From contig JAFFJZ010000013.1 in the NCBI GenBank assembly GCA_018340375.1, forward strand, positions 3,760,501 to 3,824,500: a stretch of 64,000 nt of DNA, read 5' to 3'. The notes beneath the pieces are model-generated. The model saw only the letters and a list, made by a program, of their open reading frames with translations. It was not told the DNA's origin and searched no databases. This document shows, piece after piece, positions 34,606 through 45,600 of this stretch; within the stretch, counting starts at the first letter, position 1, and each line of letters opens with the position of its first letter. The stretch is from Gonatopus flavifemur (lineage: Eukaryota; Arthropoda; Insecta; Hymenoptera; Dryinidae). Position numbers and translations under genes: made by a program.

Positions 34606-35226
34606 CAGCACACAAGTCCCTTTTGAGTTTGCAGAGAATTCAGAGTAAGGAATACCTATGGAATGTATTTCTATGAATTCATGAAGTATTCCAAATGAAA
34701 CACACAGAGTGTCAAAAGAATTCCTGAAAAGTTCTTAATGAATACATGTGAGAGCTCTTGAAATACACACAGAACATGCCTGAAGTATTCGTAAAGACTA
34801 CTCGTCATGACAGTGAACATGAATCCCTATGGAAATTCAAAATGTAGACCTGTTCTGCTCAAAGAAGATTCACAACGAATACCATGAACTCCGATCAACG
34901 AGAATTCAATCAGAGTCTTGCTGAATTTGCAAACGTTTTTAGAAAAAACTAATGTCCAAGATACAATTGATAGTATATTTTCTGTTATAAATTTATTGAA
35001 TAGATGCGTGTACGAGATTTGGAGAGTTTTTAATGAAGTGAAATGAATTATGCAATGTAATAATCAGTGAGTAATTCATTTCAGTGCGAGGAACATATAA
35101 TATGTGAGAATAAATGACATATCATATGATTTTAAGGTTGAAGTTTGTATACAACGAAGTGATGTAACTTTAAAGAAAAGAAGTGTGTGGAGATTCATGA
35201 ATTGTTTGTGGATAATGGAGTAAATC
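34606..35226 (+). repeat. Dispersed repeat, copy B
   Basis: Second copy of the repeat at 9,633-10,154, same orientation, with about 90 extra bases in the middle (about 34,775-34,865). It lies within the material that splits the transposase-like gene. Confidence 0.75.
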
Positions 35227-35229
35227 ATT

Positions 35230-36010
35230 GATTATCTCAAAATATGTGAATATTGGCTGTAAAAATGCATTCATACAAACGATCTTTCGTGTATGGAAAG
35301 CTAATCGATTGTATCGAGTGTGGGAAATCCCTCATAGAAAACGATGGAAAAAACTCTGTGATTTCCATCCTCTTCGATAAGAAACTTGTAAAAGAATTGA
35401 TATTCAATTACAAATCTCATTCAATCAAAGAGCTCACACAAAAAGTGTGGCATTCAAATGGTACTCTCCGAAAACTGTTTGAGAACCAATTATGCTGTAA
35501 TGTAAAATTGATAACTACATTCAACTCGCATAATTCAAATAAACTTTGTTGTTTTTTTTTTTTTTTAAAAAAATCTTCCTTGTAAAAAATGAACGATTCA
35601 TTATTGAACAAAAAAAAATTGTTCAACAATACGATGACGATGATTCTCTTTTCAAATTTATTCAGATTGGCGACACAATTCTTCGCACAAATGCCCAAAT
35701 GTCTACACTCAATGACCTTTTATGGCAGGGGCAATAAAGTGTGCGCCTCCGTTCCAGTAAGGAGGTCATAAACGAGGGTAAGGAGAGGGTTCTCGGTTTT
35801 TTCCAATCTCTTGGGAAAAACGGTACTCTTGAATGGGCTTGGGGGCGCCAAGCCAGTTTGTTTCCGTTACCTACGTAGCAAAGGTGTCGGTAAGTGTGTA
35901 CGTCACTCTCTCAACGCTCGATAAACCATTTTATATAATGGGCATAGTTGGGCCCTATGCCGCGAATCATTTCGTGCGCGTGTGTTTATGCTATACAGCA
36001 CTCGTGAACG
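35230..36010. other. Unassigned part of the insertion
   Basis: A 110-codon plus-strand frame begins near 35,262 (MHSYKRSFVYGKLIDCIECG) and ends in a poly-T tract near 35,550. I do not recognise it. The rest (35,700-36,010) is GC-richer non-coding sequence leading into part 3 of the transposase-like gene. Confidence 0.35.
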
Positions 36011-37711
36011 TTAGGCGGAAAATTTGAAAAAATTTGCGTCCACGTTACAATTCAAATTGAAGAATTCCACAGTTGATGTGAGCTTATCGAAATTTTCACA
36101 GCTCACACCTCGCAATTGTTTACTCGCTGGAGCTCCCGGAACTCATACCGTATGCGTGTGTGTTCATCGTGAAAGCGTGAATTCAATGCTTAATGTCATA
36201 AGTTCACAAAAACTAACGTCTGCGACAGATTTCCCCATGACTTCTCACCATGATGCCATTGAAATGCTTGTATGTGGTAATCCTACTTCTGAATGCTATC
36301 TGCACAAGTGTTCACCGTATCCTGGAATAGACAATTTTGAGGATTTTCTTCAATCGAATCTTACAGACCAGTACATTGAGAGAGCAGAATATCAAATTTG
36401 GCAACAAACTGCTCGCAGCACTTTGAAAACTGGAATAGCAGACGCAGGAGATTTCGTGGAGGATCTCTGTGAACGGTTACATAAGTGGAAATCTCACGCT
36501 TCCATAGCAAAGGAGCAATCGTCCTTTCCTAAGAATCTCAAGGATGATTCGAAGGCCGGAGAATTCATAGTTACATGTGATTCTGCTGGAAACTATGCAT
36601 TCATTGCTCAGGATGCTATTCAATCGTTTCATTGGGATAACAACCAAGTTACCATTCTCACAACAGTAATTTATTACAGAACAGATGAGTTAAGACGTCG
36701 CAGTATAGCAATTTTGTCTGATAATCTGACTCATGATACGGTAGCTGTTCATGAATTCCAAAAGATTATTACAAAGTATTTGCAAGATAATTTTGAATGT
36801 GAAAAAATCTTCTACTTCACTGATGGAGCATCGCAACATTTCAAAAATGAATATGATTTTGCAAATCTTCTACATCATGAACATAATTTTGGAATTGCGG
36901 CTGAGTGGCATTTTCATGAAAGTGCACATGGCGAAGGACCTTGCGACGGCATTGATGAATATTTGAAGGGACTTGCAGCACGTGCAAGTCTGCGAGCATC
37001 ATAGAATGGGAATCAAATTTCAGCCGCGGATGCTCTTCATCAGTGGGCTAAAGAACATTTGAGAGGAACTGTAATTTTTTTCTATCCAAAGTGTACCCAT
37101 ATAGAGGTTACGAAAGCACTTGAAAAACGATTTGCATCTGCAAAAACGATAGCAAGAACTCTCAAATACCATTATGTAATACCTATGGAACATTCATCGT
37201 TCATTCTTAAAACTCACTCTCCGGCAGTGCAATATGATATATTCCCAAAGACTCCAAATTGTTCAATATCATTCTGTACATTTATGTGGCAATGATTCAA
37301 TTTTGTGAATAATCAGAGTACTATAACTTGTACAAAGGAAGTCACTACTTACAGTTCCTCATACCAGTTACAGTAGCCGCGTTTCCATAAAAATTGATTA
37401 TCAATAAAGAGAAATTCAATGGGTCCAAGATGACAAATTGGTATGACTTATAACTATTACAATAATGTTCTGATGAAGTATGACGTGTTTTCTTCAACCG
37501 TGTGTCGTGAATCAATTTCTCATCTGAAAGGGGTAATCTAGATGGTTTGAGCAATGTGGTAGGCAGAATTGAGAAAATAAATTTGATAATTACTTCTTTC
37601 ATAAAACAATACACTGAAAATCGATGGTGTGATCGTCACGTACTCAAGGTACGATACGTACACACTTGGAACTCTGTACCTTGGGGAAGTTCATTCGTCC
37701 CATTTTTAAAC

Positions 37712-38128
37712 CTGTATGATTCTGAAGCTAAGGAATCAAGCTTCCGATCCATCAAGGTTGCATCAACATCAAAAGGGGCGCAGTGACCGAAAAATGCAAA
37801 AATACTTTTAAAAATCGAATTTCCATGTGAAATATTCCTTTTGCATGAATGAAAGTATTTTTATCGTAAAATTCGGGAAGTGCTCACAATATCACTGATA
37901 ATATATTTTCAATCAATGGGAATAATGAGGATGATGATTTTTCGAAAAAACGCAGATCAAAAAAATCTTGAAAACTTGAACCCCTGTACCACGAGAACCT
38001 GACTCCCTAGAAACCTGGTGTTAACACAATTCGAAGAGGGTCACTAGTACAACAAATTCATGGAATTTCTTCAACATTGATGAGATTGAAATTTTCAAGT
38101 GGGAGCACTTGGCGAATTTTACCTCATA
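37712..38128 (-). repeat. Right 415-bp inverted-repeat arm
   Basis: Mirror of 30,455-30,869. Outer tip reads GGCGAATTTTACCTCATA, followed by piggyBac 5' sequence. Confidence 0.87.
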
Positions 38129-39514
38129 GACGTCACAGATATTCAGCTCTGATCAGATTCCAAACATGGCCGGAGATATAGAAATAGCTGAAATTCCCAG
38201 TGATTCCGACTCTGTTGACGGGTTATGCGATTCTGATCCCGAAGATGTTGATGACACTGCACAGTGGGTCAAAGGAGCCAAAAATTGGCAAAAATTCAAT
38301 GTCGGTATTTGAGCATGTGATGTAGGGTATTCTTTTTCAAACATATCAAAGTACATTTTCTGAAATTTTTGTAGCTTCAAACCAAAGCCTTATAATTTTA
38401 CAAAGCTGAAAATGTGAGAAAAGCACTGTAAATGTTGAGACATCATTGCAGTAGAAAATCATTTTGTATTCTACACTATCAACCATTTTCCCCAAGTTCA
38501 AGTGTACGAAGTTCTTTGATATATGTCTATTGATGATATCATTCGGTAGGAATTATGAAAATATGCCATGAAGTTGAGTTTGAAACAGATTTGCATCAAC
38601 AGAAACATACTTTTGTTCTAAATAATCACTTTACGAATGCCTATAATTCGGGATAATTCATTTTACTAAACATTTTCATCAGTAAATCCATTCAGGAGGC
38701 ATGTATTTTCGACAAAAACCTGCCAACTTTTGCCAGTTTTGGTTTTTGCCCGGGCAATATTTAAAAACATTATGTTGAATCCGTTTATCCGATGTTATTT
38801 GTCTGCTGTGAGAGGCATTTTTTCCTTCTGAATGAAATATTGGAATCACCTGGAATCTAAGCATTCTCGGAGTTACTGATTATGATGCTGACATGGAATC
38901 ATAAAATTCGAAATCGTTAATTAAACATGGCGACAATTTCAAACTAAATTCCCGATTTTTCATTCAGTTTGCAAGAAAATGGGTATATAAAGATTTCGTA
39001 GTATATAAGTATACGATGAAGATGCATGAAGGATATATATTTATCTGGATAATGAATAATAAATATTCATTTTGAAAATGTTCCATTTTCCGAAATTTCA
39101 AATTCTTTTTAGAGAAAATCAATGCGAAACCATTTGGCGGAAAATATTATATGGATTTAAATATGCAATATAGGCTTGAAAATTTTTGAAGTTTTGAAAT
39201 TTTTCGATTAAGAACAATTGAACGTGGATGACGTGAATCGATTGAGAGATGGCAATTCGATTGTAAAAACAACATGAAGGTAGCATCGGGTGATCCAGAT
39301 GAAAATCGCGACGGGATTCTCTGTGTTGCCTTCAAGTTGTTTCTATTATTTCTACACCGATTCACATGAGCTACAAATTTTCTTTCCAAATTGTACGCAA
39401 AGGAAACATATCTTATTGGTAGCAATTCTGTAGAGGGGGTTTTTCTGTAAGTATTTATTGTTATTAAAATATATTTATATTGCTGATTCCTGATTTATTC
39501 TTTAAGTGTTGAAG

Positions 39515-41740
39515 ATGTCACACTCATCATTCACTAAACGGGAAATTATCGAAGAATTTTTCATCAAACCTGGAATTGATAACAGGGTGTCAGTGGTCGT
39601 TGAGTTTATTCTAAATGAAATGAAATTGACGATTACCGATATCGAAGATACAAAATTGAAAAAGTTGCGAGCAGTTGTATCAGCTCTCAACACTAAACAT
39701 AAAGGAAACTGGAATGCTGCAAACAGAATGAAATCCTTTTATGAGTCAAAATATTCGAAATGGCTGGATTCAAAGTTTATTATTCCTGAACTATCGAAAT
39801 CCACATCCACGTCCAGTTTTCATTCTCAAGCAGGCCGACCTTTCGTCCCATTCCATCAGAAGACTGATCGTTCCAAAAGGTTAGAGGCTGCCACCATCAG
39901 TAAATCACATAGTAACGACCCACAAAAATTATTGATGGCATGTCGTTATGCAGCAAAAAAATCAGGGCAAAAGAGTACGGTTGTAGTATTGGAAGAAATT
40001 TTGAAAACTCCAGAAAACCCTGACAGATTGAAACAACTGATTCAAAACCCACAACCTTCAGTCATTAAAATGACTCCTATCGAAGGTTTGACGTTTTTGC
40101 TTGACCGCGATATGTCCAAGGATGATTATATAAGTATACGTTCAGTTGTCAAAGCGAGAGGAGCTGATATTTTCCCACGTTATGCAGAAATCGCTTCTGT
40201 GAAAACTGAATGTAGACCACCGAAAAATGTTATCCAAGTCACAGACAATCTAGCAGAAGTTCCTCTTCAAGCATTGCTACATCATACTGCACAGAGAATT
40301 GTCAAACTTCAAATAGAGGTCATAACTCAAACCATGAAGGTCGATCATCTTACAGAACTTGAGGCTTCACTCATGTGCTCATGGGGATTCGATGGCAGTT
40401 CTGGGCATTCATCATACAAACAAAGATATTCGGATATGAGTGCGAATAATTTAAAAGATGAGAATATATTTGCCACCACTCTTATACCGCTACGTTTATC
40501 AACTTCGTCGAATATGATATTGTGGAATAATATAGCCTCCCAGTCCCCAAGGTTCTGTCGCCCCATAAGCCTTCAATATAGAAGTGAATCTAAGAAACTC
40601 ATTCTGGAGCAGAAGCAATATATTGAGGATCAAATTGACAAACTAGAATCATGTGGAATAATTTTGGATGATTTGAAAGTGACTATTCATTTTTCTCTAA
40701 TCATGACATTGATAGATGGGAACGTTTTGAACATTATCACCGATACAAAGTCCATGCTGTCTTGTCCAATTTGTCATGCAACGCCAAAAGATTTCGACAA
40801 TATCTCAAATATCAACGGAGAGAGAGATATTTTTCTACCTGATCCCAAGTCACTGAATTTCGGACTAAGTCCTTTGCATGCTTGGATTCGAGTTTTCGAG
40901 TGCTGCATTCATATATCGTACAGGATTCCTCTGAAAGTTTGGCAAGTGAGAAGTGCAGAGCATAAAGAAGTGTTCATGAAAAGAAAGAAGCAAATACAAG
41001 CAATTCTATGGACTAAACTGGGGTTGAAAGTAGATAAACCAAAACCTGGTGGAAGCGGCAACAGTAATGATGGCAACACTGCACGGAGAGCGTTTGAAAA
41101 TACAAATCTGCTTGCTGAATGCTTGGAATTGGACCATAAATTGATTTTCAATTTGAAGATAATATTAATCGCTATATCTTGCCACTTGCCGATTGATACT
41201 ATTCGCTTCAATAAATTATGCCTTGAAACAGCCAAAATATATACGCAAAACTATGCTTGGTATCCAATGCCATCATCACTCCATAAGATCCTCATACATG
41301 GTGCTCAAATAATTGAAAATTGTATACTACCTACAGGAATGCTTGGTGAAGAAGCTTCAGAAGCTCGCAATAAACAATATAAATCATTCGGACTCTTTCA
41401 TAGTAGAATAAATAGTCGTCAATCAAATTTGGAGGACATGTTTTGTAGGTTGTTGGATACATCTGATCCCATCATATCTACTCAAAGCCTCAATTTTCGC
41501 TTCAGGAATAAAAAATCATTACCACTCCCAAAAGAAGTTCAGAACCTGTTGATAGAACCCACGATGAATGGAAGTGTAAGACCAAATTCAAATTCTAATG
41601 ATCTCAGTTTTGATGAAGAAGATAGAGAAGATTTCACTGGTCTCACAGAAACGTTGTCATTGTTGAACGAAGTTGAATTAACAGACAAGGAAGATGAATT
41701 TTCTAATAAATGGAGAATATTATATTGCGTTCATATTTAA
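39515..41740 (+). CDS. Transib transposase (RAG1-core-like), uninterrupted
   Basis: It encodes 741 aa from the ATG at 39,515 (MSHSSFTKREIIEEFF); the frame is open a few codons upstream but without ATG. Cuts at CACAGTG ends and inserts the element with 5-bp duplications. Catalytic acids by alignment to RAG1 and Transib: D about 293 (WGFDGSSGHSSYKQ), D about 401 (LIDGNVLNI) and E about 616 (EASEARNK). A Cys pair (CPICH) follows the second aspartate and GNSNDGNTARRAF lies before the last region. SSLHKILIHGAQIIE parallels the RAG1 stretch HKTLAHVPEIIE. The C-terminal 100 residues are serine-rich and acidic. Unlike Transib 1 no intron is visible. All key residues are present, so activity is possible but untested. 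Confidence 0.9.
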   Translation: MSHSSFTKREIIEEFFIKPGIDNRVSVVVEFILNEMKLTITDIEDTKLKKLRAVVSALNTKHKGNWNAANRMKSFYESKYSKWLDSKFIIPELSKSTSTSSFHSQAGRPFVPFHQKTDRSKRLEAATISKSHSNDPQKLLMACRYAAKKSGQKSTVVVLEEILKTPENPDRLKQLIQNPQPSVIKMTPIEGLTFLLDRDMSKDDYISIRSVVKARGADIFPRYAEIASVKTECRPPKNVIQVTDNLAEVPLQALLHHTAQRIVKLQIEVITQTMKVDHLTELEASLMCSWGFDGSSGHSSYKQRYSDMSANNLKDENIFATTLIPLRLSTSSNMILWNNIASQSPRFCRPISLQYRSESKKLILEQKQYIEDQIDKLESCGIILDDLKVTIHFSLIMTLIDGNVLNIITDTKSMLSCPICHATPKDFDNISNINGERDIFLPDPKSLNFGLSPLHAWIRVFECCIHISYRIPLKVWQVRSAEHKEVFMKRKKQIQAILWTKLGLKVDKPKPGGSGNSNDGNTARRAFENTNLLAECLELDHKLIFNLKIILIAISCHLPIDTIRFNKLCLETAKIYTQNYAWYPMPSSLHKILIHGAQIIENCILPTGMLGEEASEARNKQYKSFGLFHSRINSRQSNLEDMFCRLLDTSDPIISTQSLNFRFRNKKSLPLPKEVQNLLIEPTMNGSVRPNSNSNDLSFDEEDREDFTGLTETLSLLNEVELTDKEDEFSNKWRILYCVHI

Positions 41741-42049
41741 TGAATGTTCTGGATGAAAAAGATCCTGAAAGTCTTGTTTTATTAGTCTTGTTTGTCTAGT
41801 TCAACGAAACTACTGTAGTATAGTTTGAGTTACATGTATCATATTAAACATGTTATATCGATGTTTGTACGTTATATTTTATCTATAAACTATATGTTTC
41901 AAATCTGTGTTGTTCGTTTAGGATTTGAAGTACTAAAAAAATCATCAATTTCCATCTGTTGAATTAGTTGAAGAGTATATCTATAATGTTGTTTGAGTTA
42001 CAGATAATATAGTGAGTTCAGTTGAGTATAAATTTCCATAGCTTAATTT

Positions 42050-42770
42050 TGGAGTTTTGATTCATCATATTGGATCCATCATTCCGAATTTTGGAATTTC
42101 ATCTTCAAATTTGTATTCAGCGACCCTCAAAACCTTCGAGTAATAGAGTTCAAACGAATCCAATGAATTTTTGAAGTTTCATCCGCCATATTGGATCCGC
42201 GATATTGAATTTTGGAATTCTCTCTTCAGATTCGAATTCAGCGATCTCAAAAACCTCAAGTTAACGAGTTTCAAAGAGATCCAATGAATTTTCGAGTTTT
42301 GACCCGCCATATTGGATCTGCCATTTTGAATTTTGGAATTCTATTTCCAGATTCGTATTCAGCGACCTCGAAAACCTTCAAGTAACAAGTTTCAAAAAGA
42401 TCCAATGAATTTTAGAATTTTGATCCACCATATTGGATCCGCCATTTTCAATTTTGGAATTCTATCTCCAGATTCGTATTCAACGACCTCGAAAACCTTC
42501 AAGTAACAAGTTTCAAAAAGATCCAATGAATTTTAGAATTTTGATCCACCATATTGAATCCGCCATTTTTAATTTTGGAATTCTATCTCCAGATTCGTAT
42601 TCAACGACCTCGAAAACCTCCAAGTAACAAGTTTCAAAAAGATCCAATGAATTTTAGAATTTCGATCCGCCATATTGGATCCGCCATTTTTAATTTCGGA
42701 ATTCTATCTCCAGATTCGTATTCAGCGACCCCAAAAACCCCCGAGTAGTGAATTTCAAGCCAATTCGACG
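42050..42770 (-). repeat. Subterminal tandem array (about 121-bp unit), right of Transib 2
   Basis: About six copies: CCATATTGGATCCGCCATTTT recurs near 42,188, 42,308, 42,428, 42,549 and 42,670. Orientation matches the right-hand array of Transib 1. No counterpart is seen inside the left end (38,290-39,480). Confidence 0.92.
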
Positions 42771-44042
42771 ACTGCTTATAATTATTGCCAGTTTTTTGGC
42801 CATTTGACCCACTGTGCACTGATATGATTGGGAATACAGATATTCCGCTTCATAATGCTCGTGATTCAGAGATTCCCGATGAAGAGGATAATATAGAAGA
42901 AAAAACGTGGGTGAAGAAAGGAGAAGAAAGGGATGATGATCCGTTTGTTAAAGATTTCGAACCAAATATCCCGGATGATGCAACCACACCATCAGATATA
43001 TTTTCATGTTTATTCCCTCGTGATCTTTCGGATTTGATTGTTCAACGAACAAATTTGTATTCACGACAAACTAATACCGAAGCAGGACCGATAGATGTAG
43101 AAGAATAATTGTTTTCCTCAGCGATGAATATTCTAATGGGGATCAACTAATTGCCTTCATACTAAGATTATTGGTCAACAGATCCCAAATTGAATTATAA
43201 GTACATAAGTTCACTGCTGTTGGTCAACAGATTTGGATTCTTCCTCAGTCATTTACATTTGGTAGATAACGGTCAAGAACCGAGATGAAGTGTTAGGAAT
43301 TATGACAAGTTACATAATTCGAAACCTTTACTGAATAAATCAACCGAAACTTCTGGAAATTGCTGGAAGCCAAGTGAAAATCAAACAGTGGACTAATCAA
43401 TGGTGAGTATCAAAGGCCGCAATAGTATGAAACAATATTCGCCGCTCAAGCCTGTGAAACGCGGATATAAGATTTGGATTCGTGCAGATGAATCACGATA
43501 TGTCTGCGAGTTTCACGTGTACACTGGTAAGGCTGAAAGTACAGAAAAACAATTAGGTGCCCGAGTTGTGGAAGATTTGACGCGTGAACTTGTGAGTGGA
43601 GATCACCATGTGTATTTTGACAATTTTTTTCACTGGTATGGAGCTTCTGATTGCACTGAGGAATGAGCAGATTTTTGCTTGTGGGACTGTACGTCAAAAT
43701 CGTTCAGGTTTGCCAAAAAGTGAAATTGTCGATAAGGAAAATGACTCAAGGTCAGTATGAATACCGAACTTGCAGGGCAGGAATGAGTTGGGTCAAGTGG
43801 ATGGATAAGAAAGCGGTTTATTTTTTATCAAACTATCATAAGCCTTGTGAGACAGGAATTGTGAATTGAAGACAGAAAGATGGTTCTTTTGAACCTATGA
43901 ATTGTCCAATAATGTATTCCGACTATCAAAAACATATGGGGTACGTTGATGAGGCTGACCAGTTACTATCGACATACGAAATTGATAGAAAATCGAAGAA
44001 ATGGTGGCATAGATTATCCTGGCACTTCCTAGATGTGACGAT

Positions 44043-44059
44043 AATTAACGCATTCATTG
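44043..44059 (+). repeat. LINE target-site duplication, left copy
   Basis: The 17 bases AATTAACGCATTCATTG are repeated exactly at 45,960-45,976 and belong to the piggyBac coding sequence. Confidence 0.9.
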
Positions 44060-44279
44060 CACTTCCGGTGAGATGGCGAAGGTGTCAAGTCGGGTGAGAG
44101 TTAGCGGGAAAGAGAAGTGGAGTTGTGCGGTAGGGAGTGGAAGAAGTAAGAAAAAGAGGAGTGAAAGTGGAAGTGTTGGTGGTTTACTTCATCCATGGAT
44201 AAAATTCAACTGAAGCAGTGAGAGGAAGGTGGTTGGTGAAGTTGAAAAAAATACAGTGAGTTCAAGACACGTGCTAGAG

Positions 44280-45600
44280 TGATGAAGGAAGAGGAGATTG
44301 AGAGACTCGTGGGAGAGAGGAGGAATGGGAGAAGAAGATCGAGGAGAAAATGAACGAGGAGGGTCAAAACCAGAGAGAGGAGATGATGAAAAGAATGATG
44401 GAGAAGATGGGAGGAGTATTGGAGGAGTATTGGAGGAGTGGAAGTGAGACAGGTAAGCGGAAGTGCTGCCAACGGTGGAAGAAGGAGAAAATCCAATAAG
44501 GGAGGGAGGAATGCTGATAAGGAAGGTGAACAAGGAGGATAAGGAAGATTGTAGGGAGAAAGGAGAGGAGTCGGCAAGGAAGAAAAGTGGAGATCAAGGT
44601 TAATCGGAGAGGCGCCATCTACCGGAAGAGGAGGGGAGCAGGAGTAGGGAAGAAAAGAAGCGAGCGGTGAAGGAGGTGGGAGAGCCGATGAGGAAGGGAA
44701 GCGTGGAGGATAAGGGAGACAGCGCCCGGGAAATAACATTCCATTTATGGATCCATATATGAATTCATATATGCATTCATATATGGGCATATATGAAAGT
44801 GGGGGATCTATCAGCATTGATCTCACTTCTCTCTCCTTTGGTTTTTCATCACATTCCATGTAAAATTTTGACATTTTTTTGTCCATATATGGATGTATAT
44901 GATAATCTATGATTGAATATGATCACATATGGCCATATACAGTCTCATTCATATATGATCATATATGGCCAAAATCCATATATGCTCATATATGATCTCA
45001 TATATGCTCATATATGATCTCATATATGTTCATATATGTTGATATGTATTTCATATATGTTCATATATGATTCCTATATGATTCATATACGCTCATATAC
45101 GACCATATATGAATTATTTTTTCCCGGGCGGAGAACGAAAGGAAGCGCCGGCGAGGAAGGATTGCGGAGAGAGGAGAGAAGAGCCAGGAACCGAGTGACG
45201 GGACGAGAGAGAGCAGAGGGAGCGAGAAGGAGGAAGAGGAGTTAGAGGAGGAGGGGAGAAGATGCGGATGAGGATGGAAGAATGGAAAGAGAAAGATAAA
45301 ATATGGAGAAGGAGAAACATCATCGTACGAGGATGGAGGATGAGAGCGATGGAGGATAATGCGGGACTGCTGGAGGTGCTGGAGGAGGAGATGGGGCTAG
45401 AAATTAGAGCAGAGGAGATAAGGAGGATAGGAAAGGAAGGAAGGGACGTCTGGACTAGGTTGGAGAAAGAAGAGGATATAGTGGTGATTTTGGACAGAGA
45501 AGATGTGCTGAGGTGGTCCGGGATCTATATAGATAGAGACCTGGTGAGAAAGGGAAGATATAGATGGAAAAGAGGGGAGGAGAGAAGGAACAGCACATGA
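44280..45600 (+). pseudogene. LINE ORF1 (nucleic-acid-binding protein), degraded
   Basis: Purine-rich coding sequence. The clearest frame, 45,262-45,600, has a charged coiled-coil-like start and then the ORF1 RRM-type block RRRNIIVRGWRMRAMED, LLEVLEEEMGLEIRAEEIRR, IGKEGRDVWTRLEKEEDIVV. In insect LINEs of the I/R1/Jockey group ORF1 binds the element RNA. The upstream portion (44,280-44,735) is frameshifted and lies left of the satellite. The part after the RRM-like block is truncated. Confidence 0.65.
44735..45125. repeat. CATATATG satellite inside LINE ORF1
   Basis: Many copies of the 8-bp palindrome CATATATG spaced about every 10-14 bases. The array is bounded by CCCGGGAAATAA on the left and the complement of CCCGGGAAAAAATAA on the right, so it looks like an inserted unit with short inverted ends. 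Confidence 0.75.

Larger units (their letters stand above)
31390..37295 (+). pseudogene. Transposase-like protein, uncharacterised family, in pieces
   Basis: Three parts of one family I have seen repeatedly as uncharacterised proteins in invertebrate genomes. Part 1 (31,390-31,730): CCNPFQYPCQKN, then, shifted, ICSGCRKDM. Part 2 (about 32,150-32,500): ATEFNASERQARKAKQLVAE, GILTSPNPKRGRRL, RILPGMKDYVSIK and QKRLILCNLPELYSS. Part 3 (36,024-37,295): SKFSQLTPRNCLLAGAPGTH, TVCVCVH, CDSAGNYAFIAQDAIQSFHW, YFTDGASQHFKNEYDFANLL, EWHFHESAHGEGPCDG, LAARASLRAS. One in-frame TAG lies at 37,002-37,004. Roughly 3.5 kb of other DNA separates parts 2 and 3. Aspartates in CDSAGNY, FTDGA and CDG are candidate metal ligands, but I do not know the catalytic set. 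No ATG opens part 3. Its place between long inverted repeats supports a transposase role. Confidence 0.65.
30455..38128 (+). mobile_element. Long-TIR DNA transposon of unassigned superfamily
   Basis: Inverted arms of about 415 bp, 30,455-30,869 and 37,712-38,128, share for example GGTAAAATTCGCCAAGTG, TTGTGTTAACACCAGG, ATCTGCGTTTTTT, ATTCGATTTTTAAAAGTATT and GGTCACTGCGCCCCTTT. Between them lies a transposase-like gene of an uncharacterised family, in pieces, plus inserted material. The left tip abuts the palindromic DD41D element, which inserted at a TA in or beside the tip. Because of that I cannot fix the target duplication. The element sits 38 bases upstream of the piggyBac start codon. Confidence 0.8.
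38260..42816 (+). mobile_element. Transib element 2
   Basis: A 4.56-kb Transib inserted in the piggyBac coding sequence. The left end CACAGTGGGTCAAAGGAGCC begins at 38,260; the right end is the complement of CACAGTGGGTCAAATGGCC and stops at 42,816. The target duplication is CACTG (38,255-38,259 and 42,817-42,821). It holds an uninterrupted transposase and, on the right only, an array of the 121-bp repeat. Its TIRs differ from Transib 1 beyond the CACAGTGGG start, so it is a related subfamily. Confidence 0.93.

Noticed and set aside
36024..37004. Placing the transposase-like gene in a named superfamily such as Sola or Kolobok
   Set aside because: I could not recall a diagnostic motif, and the target duplication is masked by the neighbouring DD41D insertion, so a name would be a guess.
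44206..44886. A 226-codon minus-strand proline/leucine/serine-rich frame
   Set aside because: It is the reverse of purine-rich LINE ORF1 sequence; stop-free runs are expected from such composition.
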